Assembly (NCBI GenBank): GCA_017165825.1
Contig: CM029369.1
Location: forward strand, 21,198,611-21,262,610
Direction of reading: 5' to 3'
DNA: 64,000 nt
From: Hepsetus odoe
Taxonomy: Eukaryota; Chordata; Actinopteri; Characiformes; Hepsetidae
In this document: positions 36,364 to 50,300 of the stretch, in pieces
How positions within the stretch are numbered: position 1 is the stretch's first letter
Layout of the letters: every line of letters begins with the position of its first letter
The notes under the pieces: model-generated
What the model saw: only the letters and a program-made list of their open reading frames with translations
What the model was told of the DNA's origin: nothing
Database searches by the model: none
Program-made: the position numbers and the translations under genes

Positions 36364-36394
<31 letters not shown>

Positions 36395-39300
36395 CTTTCT
36401 CTCTCTCTCCATTTGCTGTGTTTTTAACAATCATTTGAACGTATTTACTTTTATTGCCTTTTATTTTGTTTTATTTTTTTTTTGTATAGCATGAGGGAGC
36501 AGCATCACTGGGCTTTCTTAGTTTAACAGAATTAACTTATCCTTATCATTTATGCCTTACTATTAATTTTTTAGAAGATTGATGCATTGTAGCAAACTGT
36601 AGTGTGAGTGTGTCAATGTGAGAATATTTTTCTTTGCGTGTGTGTTTGAGTGAAAGAGGATACATCCTAGCATGTTTGCGTGTCTGACTCACTCGATGCA
36701 TATCGACCGTTGAAATAACGCTGTGAGTTTTGGACATTCTTTTTGTTTCTGTTTGGACAAAGAAATGTTGCTACCTATTTAGGTTTGACTTGAGCAGGTT
36801 GGAAACCTGCTGAAAAAGCTTTATTAATAACTCAACTCCAGCTTGTGTAGGTGAATGGGGTTCTCTAAGGTCTTGGTGGTGGTGCATTTGTTTTCAGAGA
36901 TCATTCTATAGAGTAGAAAAATTTTTGGAACAAATAGATCAAACTGCTTGGAAGTAAGACTATGGTATAAAAACCCATTGAAACAGATTTATTGAAAAAA
37001 AAACCTGATATAAAAATGTTTTTTTTTTGACAGCATTATGGCAGATTGAGGCAATGGCGACCTCTCGTATGCTTTTTAACTTGTTATTTAAGGTGGACGG
37101 ACCATGTCGATTGGGGCTTAGCACTTCTGTGGCAGATCTATTGCAGTGTTAGTTGTGAGAAATGGTCTGATGAGTGTTTGGAGGATGATTTAAAAAAAAA
37201 TTTTTTTTTTTTTTTGGCTTTTGTAATGCCTGAATGCTCTAGTATGTAGCCGTGTAGTTTCTGGCTTGTGTTTGCTGCAGTAGGCCTTGAGTCCGTTGCT
37301 TGGGGGGGAAAAAAGAGGGGCGGGGGGGGGGGGGCAGGGAAGAATAATGACAGAAGCAGTTGTGCACCAGATGGAAGAGCTAGCTGGTCAGGGGGGAAAA
37401 AGGAACTGTTGTATACCTCATTTCAAACTCGAGACCGAGTGAAAACTTGCTTTAATCTACTTTGAAAAAAATCTAACTTAAAAAAAAAAAAAACAAAACA
37501 AAAAAAAAACAACCCTGTCCTGGCTGAGAAGCCTGCCGATGTCCATTTCGTGATTGGGTTGAGGATCTAGTGACTACAATGAAGACGCACTACACGTACG
37601 CGCACATGCACGCTCATGAATGTTAAACTTGTAAAGCAAGACTCGGTTTATTTTGCAGAGCTTATTTATTTTACACCAGGACGTTTTGTCTTCATAGTGA
37701 GTGTGGTGTTGGGTTTTTTTAATTTTTTTTATTTTTATTAATTTGACAATCGTCTCCTTTAATTTTCTTGTTTTGTTGGAATGTAACTACAGGGTTTATT
37801 TGTGTGTGCGTGTGTGTGCGCGTGTGTGTGTATCTGGTCTCTCTCAGTTGGCTAGGCCCTCACCCTCTCTGTGGTAACCAAAGACTTCCAAAGTGATTGT
37901 ATGGACTAAACAGTCCCTCGTCTCTCCCTACCTCTAGCTATGGGGGTACACCTTCACCTGGGCATTGGTCAAGGGGGAGTGAAGTAGGTGGTAAGGACGG
38001 GGGAGGGGGGCAGGTGGGGCAGGCTTCTTGAAAGGACTTGTAAAATTAACCCCTTGTGGGCTGGGTAATGTTTGTTAGTACACACTGAAGGACGTCCTGT
38101 GCACACTGCATCCTGCTCAGGATGAACTGTCTGTTCTCTGGACTTGTCTTTGTCTCAAAGCAAACTTGTATCTATGAGTGTCTACCAAAAAAAAAAAAAA
38201 AAGGATGGGGGGGGGGGTAAAACATTTCTAGGACAGTGTCCGAAAAATTTCAGTGTGATGTGTTTGTTCGTCCTTTTGCAGTTTGTCTGTACGCTTTTTC
38301 GCGACCTTTTCCCTTGGTTTGACTGATCAGCTTTGCAACTATGCATCGTTGTCCTGTAGGCCGCCAGGGCTGTGTCTGCGCGACACATCTCTTTACCACA
38401 TGGGTCTTCGACGCTTCGCACAACCGCTTTATTCCGAGCGCGAGCCGTCGGCAGATGTTACAAGCTCTATCCCAAAGCAGAAATCCAAATATGAAAAACG
38501 TTTGACAAACGCAGATACCAAAGATTACTCTGTCGTTCGTTCTGTTTCTCTCATCCTCTCCGAGCCCTTCAGCATGTGTATTAAGGAACAGAACCCAGCT
38601 CTGACATTTTAGTCCTAACCTCAGTAATTCCAAAGCTTAGATGTATTTTTTGGTATTTTTCTGAGATACTTAAAGAAAAAAGGAAAAAAAAAAACACAAA
38701 AGGAAAAAGAACAAAAACAAAAGTTTGTCATTTTAAATTTCTTGTTCATTGGATGTATTGCTCTTTTTCTGTCACAGCATGGAATTAATTGCAAAAACTG
38801 TCTTAGTAGGTTAAACAAATAGTATTTTTCTATGTTTTGGGTGTGTCAATGTATGTGATATCAGTTTCACTGCCCAAGTTACCATTGTTTTTAAAACAAA
38901 AGAGGAAAAACTAGGAAAAGGTAAAAAAACAAAAAAAAAAACAAAAACCAAAAAAAAAAAAGGATTCATGTACATACTGCTTCAGTCGAGGACTTCAAAG
39001 TCCAACCGTTCTGTAAATGGTCATTGGCATTTCCTACAGCTAAAGCTCAAGAATATGTCCTGTTAACACCCCCCAACCCCCCTCCCCATCAAAAACTGTA
39101 GGTTGTACTCCTGAATTTCAATGCTGATTATGTTGGATAACTGGGTATCACTACGGACTTGAACTTCGACAACACTCATTCTGTTACTTTATGAACACAT
39201 GCCTATGACTGGACTCTAAAATGGCTACGTCATGGTAGCTTAGAACTGAACGATTGTGTAGAAATATAAGTATGTGAATCAGGATACATGGTAGATTTGA

Positions 39301-39499
39301 TGCATTTGTCTGCTGTATTTTTTTTTTTCTTTTGTTTTTATATATATATATATATAAAGATAATCTTTTACTGTAACTGTACAGTTCTCTTTTGTTGTAA
39401 ACATCATTAAACCATTTTCCAAGTGTTTTAATATTGTAAAAGCTCTTGATTTTTAAAAATATTGTTTTTTTTTTACCCATGTTTTAGGGTTTTTTTTTA

Positions 39500-39505
39500 A
39501 ATAAA
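39500..39505 (+). promoter_or_regulatory. Candidate pou2f1 distal poly(A) signal
   Basis: AATAAA after a T-rich tract, with a SINE starting about 12-15 bases later. It is the last canonical hexamer before repeat-rich intergenic DNA. Confidence 0.45.
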
Positions 39506-39517
39506 ATTAGCCCATGC

Positions 39518-39765
39518 GATGCCCACACAGTGGTGAGCTAGTGGTTAGAGACTAGACCCCAGGGCTGGAAATTCATGGGTTTGAATCCTGGACCAGTAGG
39601 CCTGAGGTACCCTTGAGCAAGGTATTGTCCCCAGCACTGCTCCCTGGGACCTGGATATAGCAGTCTCCTGCAGGGCGGATAGCAGAGGTTTCCTTTTAAT
39701 GTGTTTCACTGTGTACTGTGCTGTTACACAACGATGGTCACTTTCACTTCGCTTTGTCTTTAGGA
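39518..39765 (+). mobile_element. tRNA-derived SINE (family 1)
   Basis: Head GTGGTGAGCTAGTGGTTAG, B box GGTTTGAATCC, core CCTTGAGCAAGGTATTGTCC, tail CACTTTCACTTCGC. It lies directly after the putative pou2f1 poly(A) signal. Confidence 0.85.
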
Positions 39766-39849
39766 ACCAGATAGTTTATTTTAAAAATAAACTTAACATA
39801 TTAAATCATATATAATAAACACAACGTAGTTTAAGAATTACTTAATTTT

Positions 39850-39960
39850 GTTACTAAATCCTTATTTTGGACATGTCCAAAGCAATTCAACCTTGCTTCT
39901 CTAACTTTGTCTCTGTGTTCACTCTGTGTTCAATAGACTCTCTTCTAATCCTGTTCATCT
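39850..39960 (-). mobile_element. Short RTE-like LINE fragment
   Basis: ATTCAACCTTGCTTCTCTAA and nearby sequence repeat the 30390-30430 segment in the same orientation. It is too short and decayed to translate. Confidence 0.5.
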
Positions 39961-39999
39961 TATTAAAATGGGCCCTTTTAAAGAGGAAAAAAATATATC

Positions 40000-40490
40000 A
40001 GGCGGTAAGTGAATAGCTCTTGACCTGAGTATGATGGCTGGGTGACTTGATCAGAGCACATGCCAAACCTCCAAGGAAGGACAATGGAAGATCCTGCAAC
40101 AGGGCCATACGTACCCAGTGTTAACCCAGAGGTCAATGGATATTGATGGCTAGTTTGGTTCTTTCCCACAGAAGAACCACAGTAGCATCAAATTCTGGCA
40201 AAGACATCATAGTATTGGACCAGTCAAACCACTATCCATGCTGATCCTTGTCTACTAACAAAAGAGCCTACAATGGGAACGTATCCACCACATAGCAGGT
40301 GGGCTGGTCTGATGCGTCCTCTTTTCTTGTACGTCACGGTGGCAGCCGAGTTATTTGGAGCAAGTATCACCACCTGATGGAGGCAGTGTAATGCTCTGGG
40401 CAATGATCTGTTGGGGAACCTTGGCATTAACGTGGATGCTAATTCAACGTCTACCAACTGCCTAAAGGTGCAGACTGATTAGTCACTAAT
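40000..40490 (+). pseudogene. Degraded Tc1-like transposase
   Basis: The nucleotide order is that of a common fish Tc1-like element: CCAAGGAAGGACAATGG, then TTCCCACAGAAGAACCACAG, then GTGGGCTGGTCTGATGCGTC, then GGAGGCAGTGTAATGCTCTG and GGGCAATGATCTG. The frame is destroyed by stops and indels, and no terminal repeats are visible. Confidence 0.6.
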
Positions 40491-40729
40491 AGCAGGAAAT
40501 AGGTTTAAATGTTATTGTTAATAGATGTATAAAGTATTCAAATCCAGACTAAATCCGATGTCCTTACAGGTCAACTTTTGTCTGCCCTGAAATGAACTCT
40601 TAAGGCAAAAGGGCTGGAAATAACCTTTCATTACAGTGATGACAGAATCCTGTCAATAAATAAATAATATTAAAAAAGAAAGTCAGGTAAACGATTAGCG
40701 ATACAATAGACCCTGTTTTTCCATCAGAT

Positions 40730-40990
40730 ATGGGGCAGCGGTGTCCTAGCAGGCCACAGGATCGGAAGATTGTGAGTTCAAACCTCTTACGGGTGGGTAG
40801 GTTGCCCTGAGGTACCCTTGAGCAAGGTACCGTCCCTGTCACTGCTATGGGCACTTTCATAGCTGCCCCCTGCTGCACGGTGTTTGCATGGGTTAAATGC
40901 AGAGGTCCAATTTCGTTGTGGTTCACTGTGTGCTGTGCTGTGACCTCACAATGATGAGAATAGTCACTTTCTCTTCACTTTCACTTCATA
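40730..40990 (+). mobile_element. tRNA-derived SINE (family 1)
   Basis: GGGGCAGCGGTGTCCTAGCA head, then CCCTGAGGTACCCTTGAGCA and AATTTCGTTGTGGTTCACTG, ending in TCACTTTCACTTC. Confidence 0.85.
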
Positions 40991-41084
40991 TGTAAGTGTA
41001 AAGATGAGGGCATGGATTTCCATTGAACTGAAGACTAGAAAGCCATAAAGTCAGTTGGGGAAACGGGTATCAATGGGATAAAGA

Positions 41085-41580
41085 TGCATTTATTAGCACA
41101 ACAAATATACATTTGCACAGTAACGAGAGAGATTTACATTGGTAAATGCAGTACCTGCCACAATAATTGGCACACCAAAATAAAGAATAAAATAATTAAT
41201 TTCAGTAAAATTACATGCTACAACTATTGCCACCCCTGGATATAATTGGGAAGTGTAAGTGAAGCACGTTTTCCTTAATGATTGTGCAATTTTCACTTGA
41301 TTGGAGCATGTAGGAACTTGCATGATTTCTTATTTAACTAGGATACCTACATGATTCTGTCTCTGCCTTGGCAGGAAAGTAAAACTGAGCCCTAAATGAA
41401 TCTTCCAGGAGGGCAATGCCTCCAATCAAATGTCCAAATCAGCACAAAAAGTTTACCTGCCCACAGAGTTGAGTTGAACCAGTTGTGAGTCTGCACAAGA
41501 GAGGGCCCAGGACACTGCATGATCTTTTGAGATTTTGCATCCGATTTAATAAAAGGTTAGGATAGGAGATTAGGAGAGTC
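41085..41580 (+). pseudogene. Possible second degraded Tc1-like element
   Basis: TCCAGGAGGGCAATGCCTCC and CATGTCCAAATCAGCACAAA-like words (41405-41460) resemble the catalytic-region DNA of another Tc1 subfamily. TGCCACAATAATTGGCACACC (split) and ACTATTGCCACCCC look like internal repeats near an end. No frame is left. Confidence 0.4.
41089..41094 (-). promoter_or_regulatory. Candidate cd247 poly(A) signal
   Basis: AATAAA on the minus strand about 1.35 kb after the cd247 stop. It is a hexamer match only and lies at the edge of a possible Tc1-like remnant. Confidence 0.3.
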
Positions 41581-42435
41581 AGTACTGTTATACTGGCATA
41601 GGGAAGTTGTTCAAAGTATTAAATGGATGGCTGTCAATGAGTTTGGCATGGATTTTTGTTTAATTTAGTTTATTTTTTGAAGGATTAGTTTTTCTTTTAA
41701 TAAAAGTATTTCTATTTCAAAAAGGTTGACTATTTTACTTTATTTGCTTAACCAAAAGGTTTTTTTTTTTACTCTTTTGCTAATTCTTAAAAGGAGCACC
41801 AATAACATACAGAGCATTGTATACAACCTGAATTAAAAAGAGCTTTTGTGGTGAAATGTTCATGTACATAGAATCAGTTACTTAAATGAATTAGAATAAT
41901 AATGAGACAGACATGAATAATCCTGCATCTATTTACAGACAGATCTTAACTAGACACAAAAAATCGAATCCTCCAATCCTTAAATGTGGACGACTAGAAT
42001 ATTCAATTATAGGATTGTGAGTTGACAATTATTTTATTAAGTGAGTCCTTCATGCGTCTGTTAACTGTGGCTATGGCAACAGTTCTCAATTCCTGGTCTA
42101 GGATACCCTGCTCCGCTACTTCACTTTAGAAAGGACTTGTAAATTAGCTTATTAATTATCTCATGCTGGGAGCAAGGGACTCTCTAAAGGGTGCAGGGAA
42201 GGGATTTTCCCAGAAAAACTGGTCTCGATTGCTTCTGATTTTCAGCCCCATCTGCTGGACCAAATCTCAGCCGAGCAGCTGTAAAATATATGTGACTTGA
42301 TTTCTTACCAAATGCAAATTTGCACCTTCTAGATGATCGCTTCATGAAGTTAACTATTAAACTTTTTCCATTGGATGAAATAAGTGATGAGTTGCATGAT
42401 GACCTTTTGACCAGATCTACACTGTGTGTAGTAAC

Positions 42436-44301
42436 TCAGCTGCGGGATGGTAAAGGAGGAATGGACTTCATCTCAATGGCCTGGCCTGCATCATTCTGGC
42501 CATCAGCGCCAGGCTGCAGGGAGGAAATGGTAAAGCAGACATTATGAATCATACATGTCCATGCAGGTGTAATCCATATACAGAGATGATACACTTCAGG
42601 AATTCACTTCTGATGTTTTTTCTAAATCAATACTCTGTAACTAATAGAATATATGGACTTGAACTATGAAATTTATACAGCTGAGTGGACACCCACAGTT
42701 GGTGTGTGGTGTATATTTCAGTTCGTTCATAAGTGATCCTTTAAAGCCACAAAAACAACAGCTGAGGCCTTAAATTATGTATAAGCCTTAAGGCTATGAG
42801 CCTCATACAGGTTTAGAAAAAAGGTACAGATACATTTTTAGTTCATCAAGCTACAACCAGTGTAAATTTCCCCTCAAAGGTAAAAAAAAATGGTCCCTGA
42901 GGTTCTTTTTTTCTACCTTAAATTTGTTTTCCCAGGAGAAAGGGGCATATTTGTATCTTTAAAAATCAATATTTTATAATCATATATTATATATAAAGAA
43001 AACAGTAAAACAGGGATGGGTTGTATGGAGTCAGTCCACCTTAAATATTATTACTACACGGGAATATGGTAGAATTGTGTTCCCAACCTAAAATTACTAA
43101 AATTTCCACTTGGATCAATGAGGAAACAACACCATCCAGAAGCCTGTTTTAGTGTTTTTAACAGCCATGATTATTGTTAATTAATGCATTTTCCGTTTGC
43201 TTCAGCTTAAATTAAATTGCTTTGAAGAACAATCTACTGAAATGTTCTTAAAGGAAACCAAGGTTGTTTGTCAATAGTGTTACTCCAAAGAACCCTTTCT
43301 TTTGCATCTTTATTAAAAAAAAACATACAAAGTACTGAGATTTTCCCTTGAGGGGACCACTCCAGTGACACCCCAGTGCCTTCTTCTGAGAGTGTAGCTG
43401 TTAGGAGTCTAAGTGTAATTGATCTTTCTTGGTCTTGTGAACGTTGGTCAAAACTAAATTGATCTTAAAGAAAATTATTGTTCAAAACATGTTGGCTTTC
43501 TAGAACAGAGCTGAGAGAGTATGTAAATCAAACCATATGGGGAGAGTTTTAAGAACTAATTTGGCTACAGCTCAATCATACTTTGCCTGAGAGCAAACTT
43601 AACATATCTAAAAAGACGCCACTCTGGAGATGCGTTCCAAATTAGACCCGAATCAGCCTCCAAGATATGTAACAATATTCAACAAATGTAAACTCTGCAG
43701 AATTAACATCTTAGCACAAGCCTGTGCCTGAAGTGTGTGGTGTACATGCAGGAAAAGCAAACAGAATTGAGTTCATCTAATTAGCTCCTCAAAACAGGAT
43801 AAAATGAATGTGTTCGAGCTCAGAGAGTATATCTGACTCTGAAAGGCTTATAGGTTTGCAGAGATGACAGCTGCTTGCTAATAAATTCTCTGTGAGAGAT
43901 GAGGATCTGAGAGCTGTGGTGTTTTTTGCATGCAGTTTACATCAGTCTGTGAACTGCTGCGGGCAGAGCGCATGAAGCTGAAACATAAAGAGCTCTTCTG
44001 CAGTGCAGGCTGAAACCACATCAGCAGCATCTAGCTATTAAGATGGTTTTACATTGACAAAGACAACAAATCAAATATATATTTTTAGAAAGACTAGTAC
44101 AAAAGGCTAACCTTATTTACATCATGATGGCACAGTGAACATAATATCTGCTTAGTAGCACTGTCCACTGCATCAGGCTGAAACAACTTACTTAGACTAG
44201 ATAATCATAAATAAGAGCTGTTTTAAATTTTGTCAAAATGGTTAGACCCTTAGATTGCCACTTATAATAAAAAATTATAAATATTAGAAACTATATTTTT
44301 T

Positions 44302-44362
<61 letters not shown>

Positions 44363-47300
44363 TAATAATAATAATAATAACTATTATTATTATTAGTAGT
44401 AGTAGTAGTAGCAGTTGTAGTAGTATTGTTGTTGTTGTTATGCTAAATGCTCAGAAATTATTATGCATATATAAGCTCCGTAAAGTATAACTTTATAGTC
44501 ACTTGGTCTAATTACATCCTTAATAAACTTTCAAATAATCAAAATTTCCATAATCGGCATAGACACTCTGAGGAAACATTCACCTGACATGATCAGAATG
44601 TAGAACTGAATAAATGAATGGATATTTACCTCTTTGCTTTTTTTCTTACTTTTGCGAGGCTGTGAAGAAAGGCAGACACAGTATGGTGTTTATTTTAACT
44701 GACGTTTCATATTTAAAATGTTACCAGACTTGAGAACAATCACATAAACACGTACCTTGCTTTTCTTCTTGATTTCTTGGTATTCATCATTTGTTTGGGA
44801 TTTCAGTGACTACAGAAGAGAGACAAGTTAGTGACACTTCATGAAGGAAAAGAGCTTTGTATTGTCAGACAACCACAAGAGGGCTCTTCATGCTACAGCT
44901 GTGTAAGATTTCACAAGTAGGCCTTTATTTAAATAGTCCTTTCTAATGATTTGTTCACACTAACCATGCATGTAACTCTTCTTCGGCTTACAATCTTCTG
45001 AATTTCTATTATCTTTCTCTGACAATAAACATGCTATTAATACTAACCCTAATGTTAATCTTATTCCAAAGCCTAAGACCAATCCTAATTATGGTCTTAA
45101 AACTAAACCTGGTACACATCACAGCTCTAATCTTAACACTACTTATTAGCATTTCCTCAGATTCTTTCACTCTTGCACTTGAGCCGCATTTCATTGACCA
45201 TGGACAGGTCACCAACTCATCGCAGGGCAGACACACAGATTAACACACTCATGGGCAATTTATCATCTCCAATTCACTTGACGTGCATGACTTTGAATGG
45301 TGAGTGGAAACCAGAGCGGCTGGAGGACACTCACTCAGACATGGTGAGAACCTGCAAACTCCACACAGAAAAGACCTGGACTGTCCTGCCTGGAAGTCAA
45401 GCCCAGGACTTCCTCTCTGTGTGGCGACAGCTCCATTTATTTTATTGATACTTATATGAATGATCTGTTGGGGTTTCTTTCAAGAAGTAGGACTGAGAAG
45501 TATGACTGATATAGAATTATGTGGAAGTTCTTAAACTTTTAAAAAGGTAGGCCTGTCCCATTTAGGACATTTTGGCTGAGGATTAATTTCCACAAATAAT
45601 TGTGATTACCAGTTTGATTGCCATTATATGCAGCTTTCAAGTGGCCAAACTGGCTGATAATGTATAGTGCTTTCCAGCTGTTAAACTCATATAAACAAAC
45701 ATTATGACATAAGGATACAACACCATCCTGAACCTAAAACCCTGGTTGAGTATTTAACAGCCAAGATTATTGTCAATGTTGTAGAATAATTTAGTAGAAC
45801 ATATAATAAGTCCATTTTAAAATAATTGTGACATGCATAACATTTATTTCTAATATTTATTTATTTCATGTCCCTTTCACAGTCTGGATAACAGTGAAAG
45901 CCTTACCGTAACCTTTGTTTATGGATATGTGCCATATTGAGAATGCTGCAACATTAATAATGCAGGTAAACATTATTGGGCAACCTTTAAAATAATGGCA
46001 CTGCAGCTACAGTTCCTACAGTTGCACCTTCAATTTCTTAGAGAAACAAAGCAGCTCTGCTTTCTCAAGCTCTCATGGTCTGAGCTCTGAGCATACAGTA
46101 TGGTCAATCCTCTACTACAGTGAATCCATGTGATGTTTAAAACCTCTCCTTGATTAAAGAGGTAAAAACATGTCCCACCTGAGTTGGCAGAGGAACAAAT
46201 CTGAGATCTTAGGAATTTGTTTACATTTACAATTTACATTTACATTTACATTTCTGTTATAGTAAAAATTGTTAAGTTCTGTAATGAAGTGAAAGGTGCA
46301 TAAACACGGTCACCATTGAAACCTATTTTTGTTTTTCAGGCTAAAACTGTACTTATCAGACATTATTTTATGAAATATTTTCATAAAAGATATATAAATG
46401 CGGGAACATAAGAGTGAAAATACATCTTTAGATTTTAAATATGTCTTTTAAAAGCTTATTTTGTGGATAATTTATCTTGGGAAATGCTGCTACTGGGAGA
46501 ATTAGTTATAGTACTTGTGCAGATGTCCACATTGGCAAGGCTTCAGTCATGACTTTATTACTATGTGGACTCTTTTTAATGTGTTTAGTTGTTATGATTA
46601 TTTTATTGCAATATTGAACATGTAGGTCCACCTATACCAATGGGGGTAACAACGTACTTAAGTAGGTATTTAAGAAAGCAAAATGTATATAATGTAAATG
46701 TATACATATAAACATGCATATAACTTTATGAACTATAAGGTTATATTTGTTTAAATTCTGGCTCAAACACTATGAGACTCAACTGTTGATACTGCTAAAT
46801 GCTGTAAATGCTGTAAATGTCCATATATTGACTTCTTGATGGCTGTCATGGATTTGAGTTCTCATCCTTTCACATAAGCTCTGGTAGGCAGTAGTAATTC
46901 CAACACTTTCACACTGTCATCAGTAATTTTTCATTGTTGCATAAGGTTTAGTTCCTTTTCTTGCTCTTAGGGCATTTTTCTTTTCCTCCTGACTTTTCCT
47001 CCTGGGCTTGGACCCAGATTTCTGAGTAGTGGCTTTGTGATTATGGCAGGTATGAAAAATACTATACACTTACATCTGAGCTGGTCTGAAATTACATTTG
47101 AATACAAGTTTTTTTTTTTACACAATTGATGTTTTTAATCAATTGCTTGTTATAGCTGAAGAATAATAAAAAATAAAGAAAAAAAATAAAGGCAGAATGA
47201 TCTCTTAACCACATAAATGTTAAAGCAGAATTCCACTGAGACACCATTAGATAAAAAGCCATGTGAAAAGTCTCAGCATGCAGGAGTGGACCACACTTCC

Positions 47301-50300
47301 TCTTTGTAAGAGAGATGAACTCCCCGCTGCTAACAGAAATGCAGAAAAAGGGGCATAGCTACTATTAATCTAATGTCAGTTCTGAGAAGAGTGATAACGC
47401 AACACAAGACTTAAACACGGCAATAAGCACGATGATTTATTAAAGAGATTGTCTTGTGCAAAGTAATACTTTCATTGCACTAATAATATTTCACAAAAAA
47501 GTAAATGAATTAAAATGGCTCTTTCTTAATGGCTTTTTATCTTCCTTGATAGGTATATTTGCAAAAGCTGTTTTATTTCCAAGTTCAGGTTTTTCTTAGA
47601 GTATATGAAAGTCATTTTGCCCTCTTTTTATTAAAAATATATATATTAGAGTTATGGTTTTAAACTGAAGTGGAATAATCCACACCTGTCATCAGTTGAG
47701 CATTGCTGTTTGGACCCTGCTTTTGTCAAAATTAGATCTTCTCAAAGGTGACAAGTTTCTTCAAGCTCTTTCCTTGCTGTTAATCCCAACTGTCTATTTG
47801 TTAAATTACACACAGATTGCTACACACAGACTGCTTTTGTTAGTTTTTCTAAATCATGGCCAATTTTAAGCTTGATTTTGCTTTTCTCTGCTGATCATTC
47901 AGGCTTTGAGGATGCTGTATACAATAATGGTACACATTCACTGCATGCTCATCACAGATAAAAGCCTTGATCTGTATTTTAATCCTGTAATTGCATTTAG
48001 TCATACAAATTCATGGCAAGCTATGGAGCTGCATGACTACGGCACTCTTACAAGTCTAATAAAATGAAGCTTCTCTGTAAAGCAGGATGCTGACAAAGCA
48101 AAGCTTTCTTTGCTTGCCACAGCCTACTTTCTCACAATCCGTTGCATTTCTTTAATATTAGATCTGAAGTTCAATAGATTTAATGTCCTGATGGCCCAGT
48201 TTTGGGCCTGGTTTAAGTAGGCTGCCACAGTCATCTGACCGCATGACACTTCAGCAGGCAAAGATGCACATCATGTTGTATGAGAACAATGGCAAAATGT
48301 GTGTAGCCGTTTAAAAAAAAAGGCTCAGATTAGCATGAACAGCAGTTACCAAATACCAGCTGAAGAAATGAACACTAGCTCATTACTCAGGTCTCAGTCT
48401 TTTGTCATGTCGTTCTATGTAATTTGAAAATAAAATGGAGACATCATCTTGGACAATGAAGATGTATATCCCCCAAAATATACACCTGAAAAACATGGTT
48501 CTTTATGGGTTCTGTAGTAAATGCAATGTTACAATATATACCATGAACATTTAAATGCTTGCATGACTATATGCCTGGTTAAATGGTTCCATATGGTAGA
48601 AAACCACTTGAAATGTTTTTAAAAACCTCTACAAAAATTGTTTTACTACTGTTACTACTCCAATGACCTATTTGTATCTGCTGTAGAAATGTTTTTGCTC
48701 TGAAGGTGTCATCTTCAAACAAGACTTCATAGTCCATTAATTGATTAAAGGGAAACTGGTTTAGAAATACATATTTATTCATAAAAAATGTTGTTTGATG
48801 TCCCAAAATCACTGCTTTAGCAGCTCCGAATTGATTAATGAATTTATTCATTCAGCCATTCATCATATTATTTATGCAATTTATATTAGTGTTTATCTAA
48901 TTGTAGAATAGCAAACCAAAACAGGTTATTTTACATGATCTACATGAAAAGAGACAGATTAAGTTCCTTTTGATAAGGATTATCAAAGTGGTAAATATTG
49001 CAAGACTACTGTTCTGAAATCAGATGAGTGAAAATGGATTTAATTCATTTGTAATCTCTGTTCATTTCTAATTACTATTTGCTGCACAAATCATAGAAGC
49101 GAAGTGTCCCCTAAGTTTCCATAAAGTGCTTTGCTACTTTCCACTGAAATAACCCTCGTCAATGTGTTTTTAGTGTTGGAGTTTAGTTAAAGATGCCGGC
49201 ATTGTCACTTTGCTCTTCATGAGGCATTCACTTTAATATCACTCATTTTTGTACCGTTGAATGGAAACAAACTCTTTATAGACTATTAAAGACAACGTCT
49301 TTACACTGTGCATGGGTTTACTATCATTGTATCAAAAACTACATTGTGTCACAAACCACCATGAAACTTATTTTAGACATTTTGCACATCTTGACCTTAG
49401 TTTATTATCTTCTTTCCAGTGCTTTGAGAATTTTACTGCATTACATGAGCTTTACTGACCTCATACTGGCTTTCCTCCTTCTGCGCTGGTTTCTATAATT
49501 AAAAAATAAAATAGGGTAAGATAAGAGTTGCATGAATAATGTAAAGGAAATTCATGGCAAATACGAAACAAACATAATACACAATAAATTAAACACTAGG
49601 AGCTGGTTTCCTGACCGCAGTACTAAATGTTTGCTTATGTCTGTAACAATAGCTCTTGTGGAGTTTAATTGAGGTTAATGTTGATAATAATCAAAGCACT
49701 GTATATACGGTCGTATGCACTCCCGTTTGAAGTTAAACCAAGTTCTACAGAGCACGCGTCAACAATGCTATGGTTGCTAACGATAAAAAAAAAAAGCCAG
49801 TAGGCACTGAATAACATAATTCAAATTATATTGTACTAAAAAATGACAACTGATCTCCATTTATTGTTAACCAAACATCAGTATTCTTGGGTGACCTATG
49901 CCTCCTAAAAAATTACATTCTTCGACAACTTTTAGAGTCGCATTTTGCTATTTATTTGCTGGGTTTAATTGAATAAAACATTAAAGATGCTCATTTTAAA
50001 TGAGTAAAATTCTGAAAAAAACACAATAGTTGTAAAAATTCTACATTAAAGTGTGAAGATGTATGTTCTCAGTAAAGAGTGTGGGCTCATTTTTTTCATA
50101 GAAAATCAACAAAGCTTCAGAAAACACAGTTCAGCATATGGCTGTAGACAACGATTTAAACAGGAGTGCACAGAATTTAAGTCATTTAAATATATACAGT
50201 ATGTAATTTAAATTTAAATATGTACTGTGCAAAGGTTTTAGGCTGGTGTGAAAAAATGCTGTAAACAAAGAATGCTTTCAAAAATGGAAGTGTGAATCAT

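Larger units (their letters stand above)
32528..39525 (+). other. Probable long 3' UTR of pou2f1
   Basis: After the stop, about 7 kb of T-rich sequence contains many homopolymer runs (for example 33884-33900, 36001-36015, 36366-36394 and 37490-37510) and a (TA)n at 34845-34889. It lacks the transposons common elsewhere in the window. Low repeat density and a final AATAAA at 39500-39505 fit a single long 3' UTR, as in mammalian POU2F1. Open frames inside it have no family resemblance. The true polyadenylation site cannot be fixed without transcripts. Confidence 0.6.

Noticed and set aside
42320..42547. 75-codon plus-strand open frame
   Set aside because: It is antisense to the last cd247 exon.
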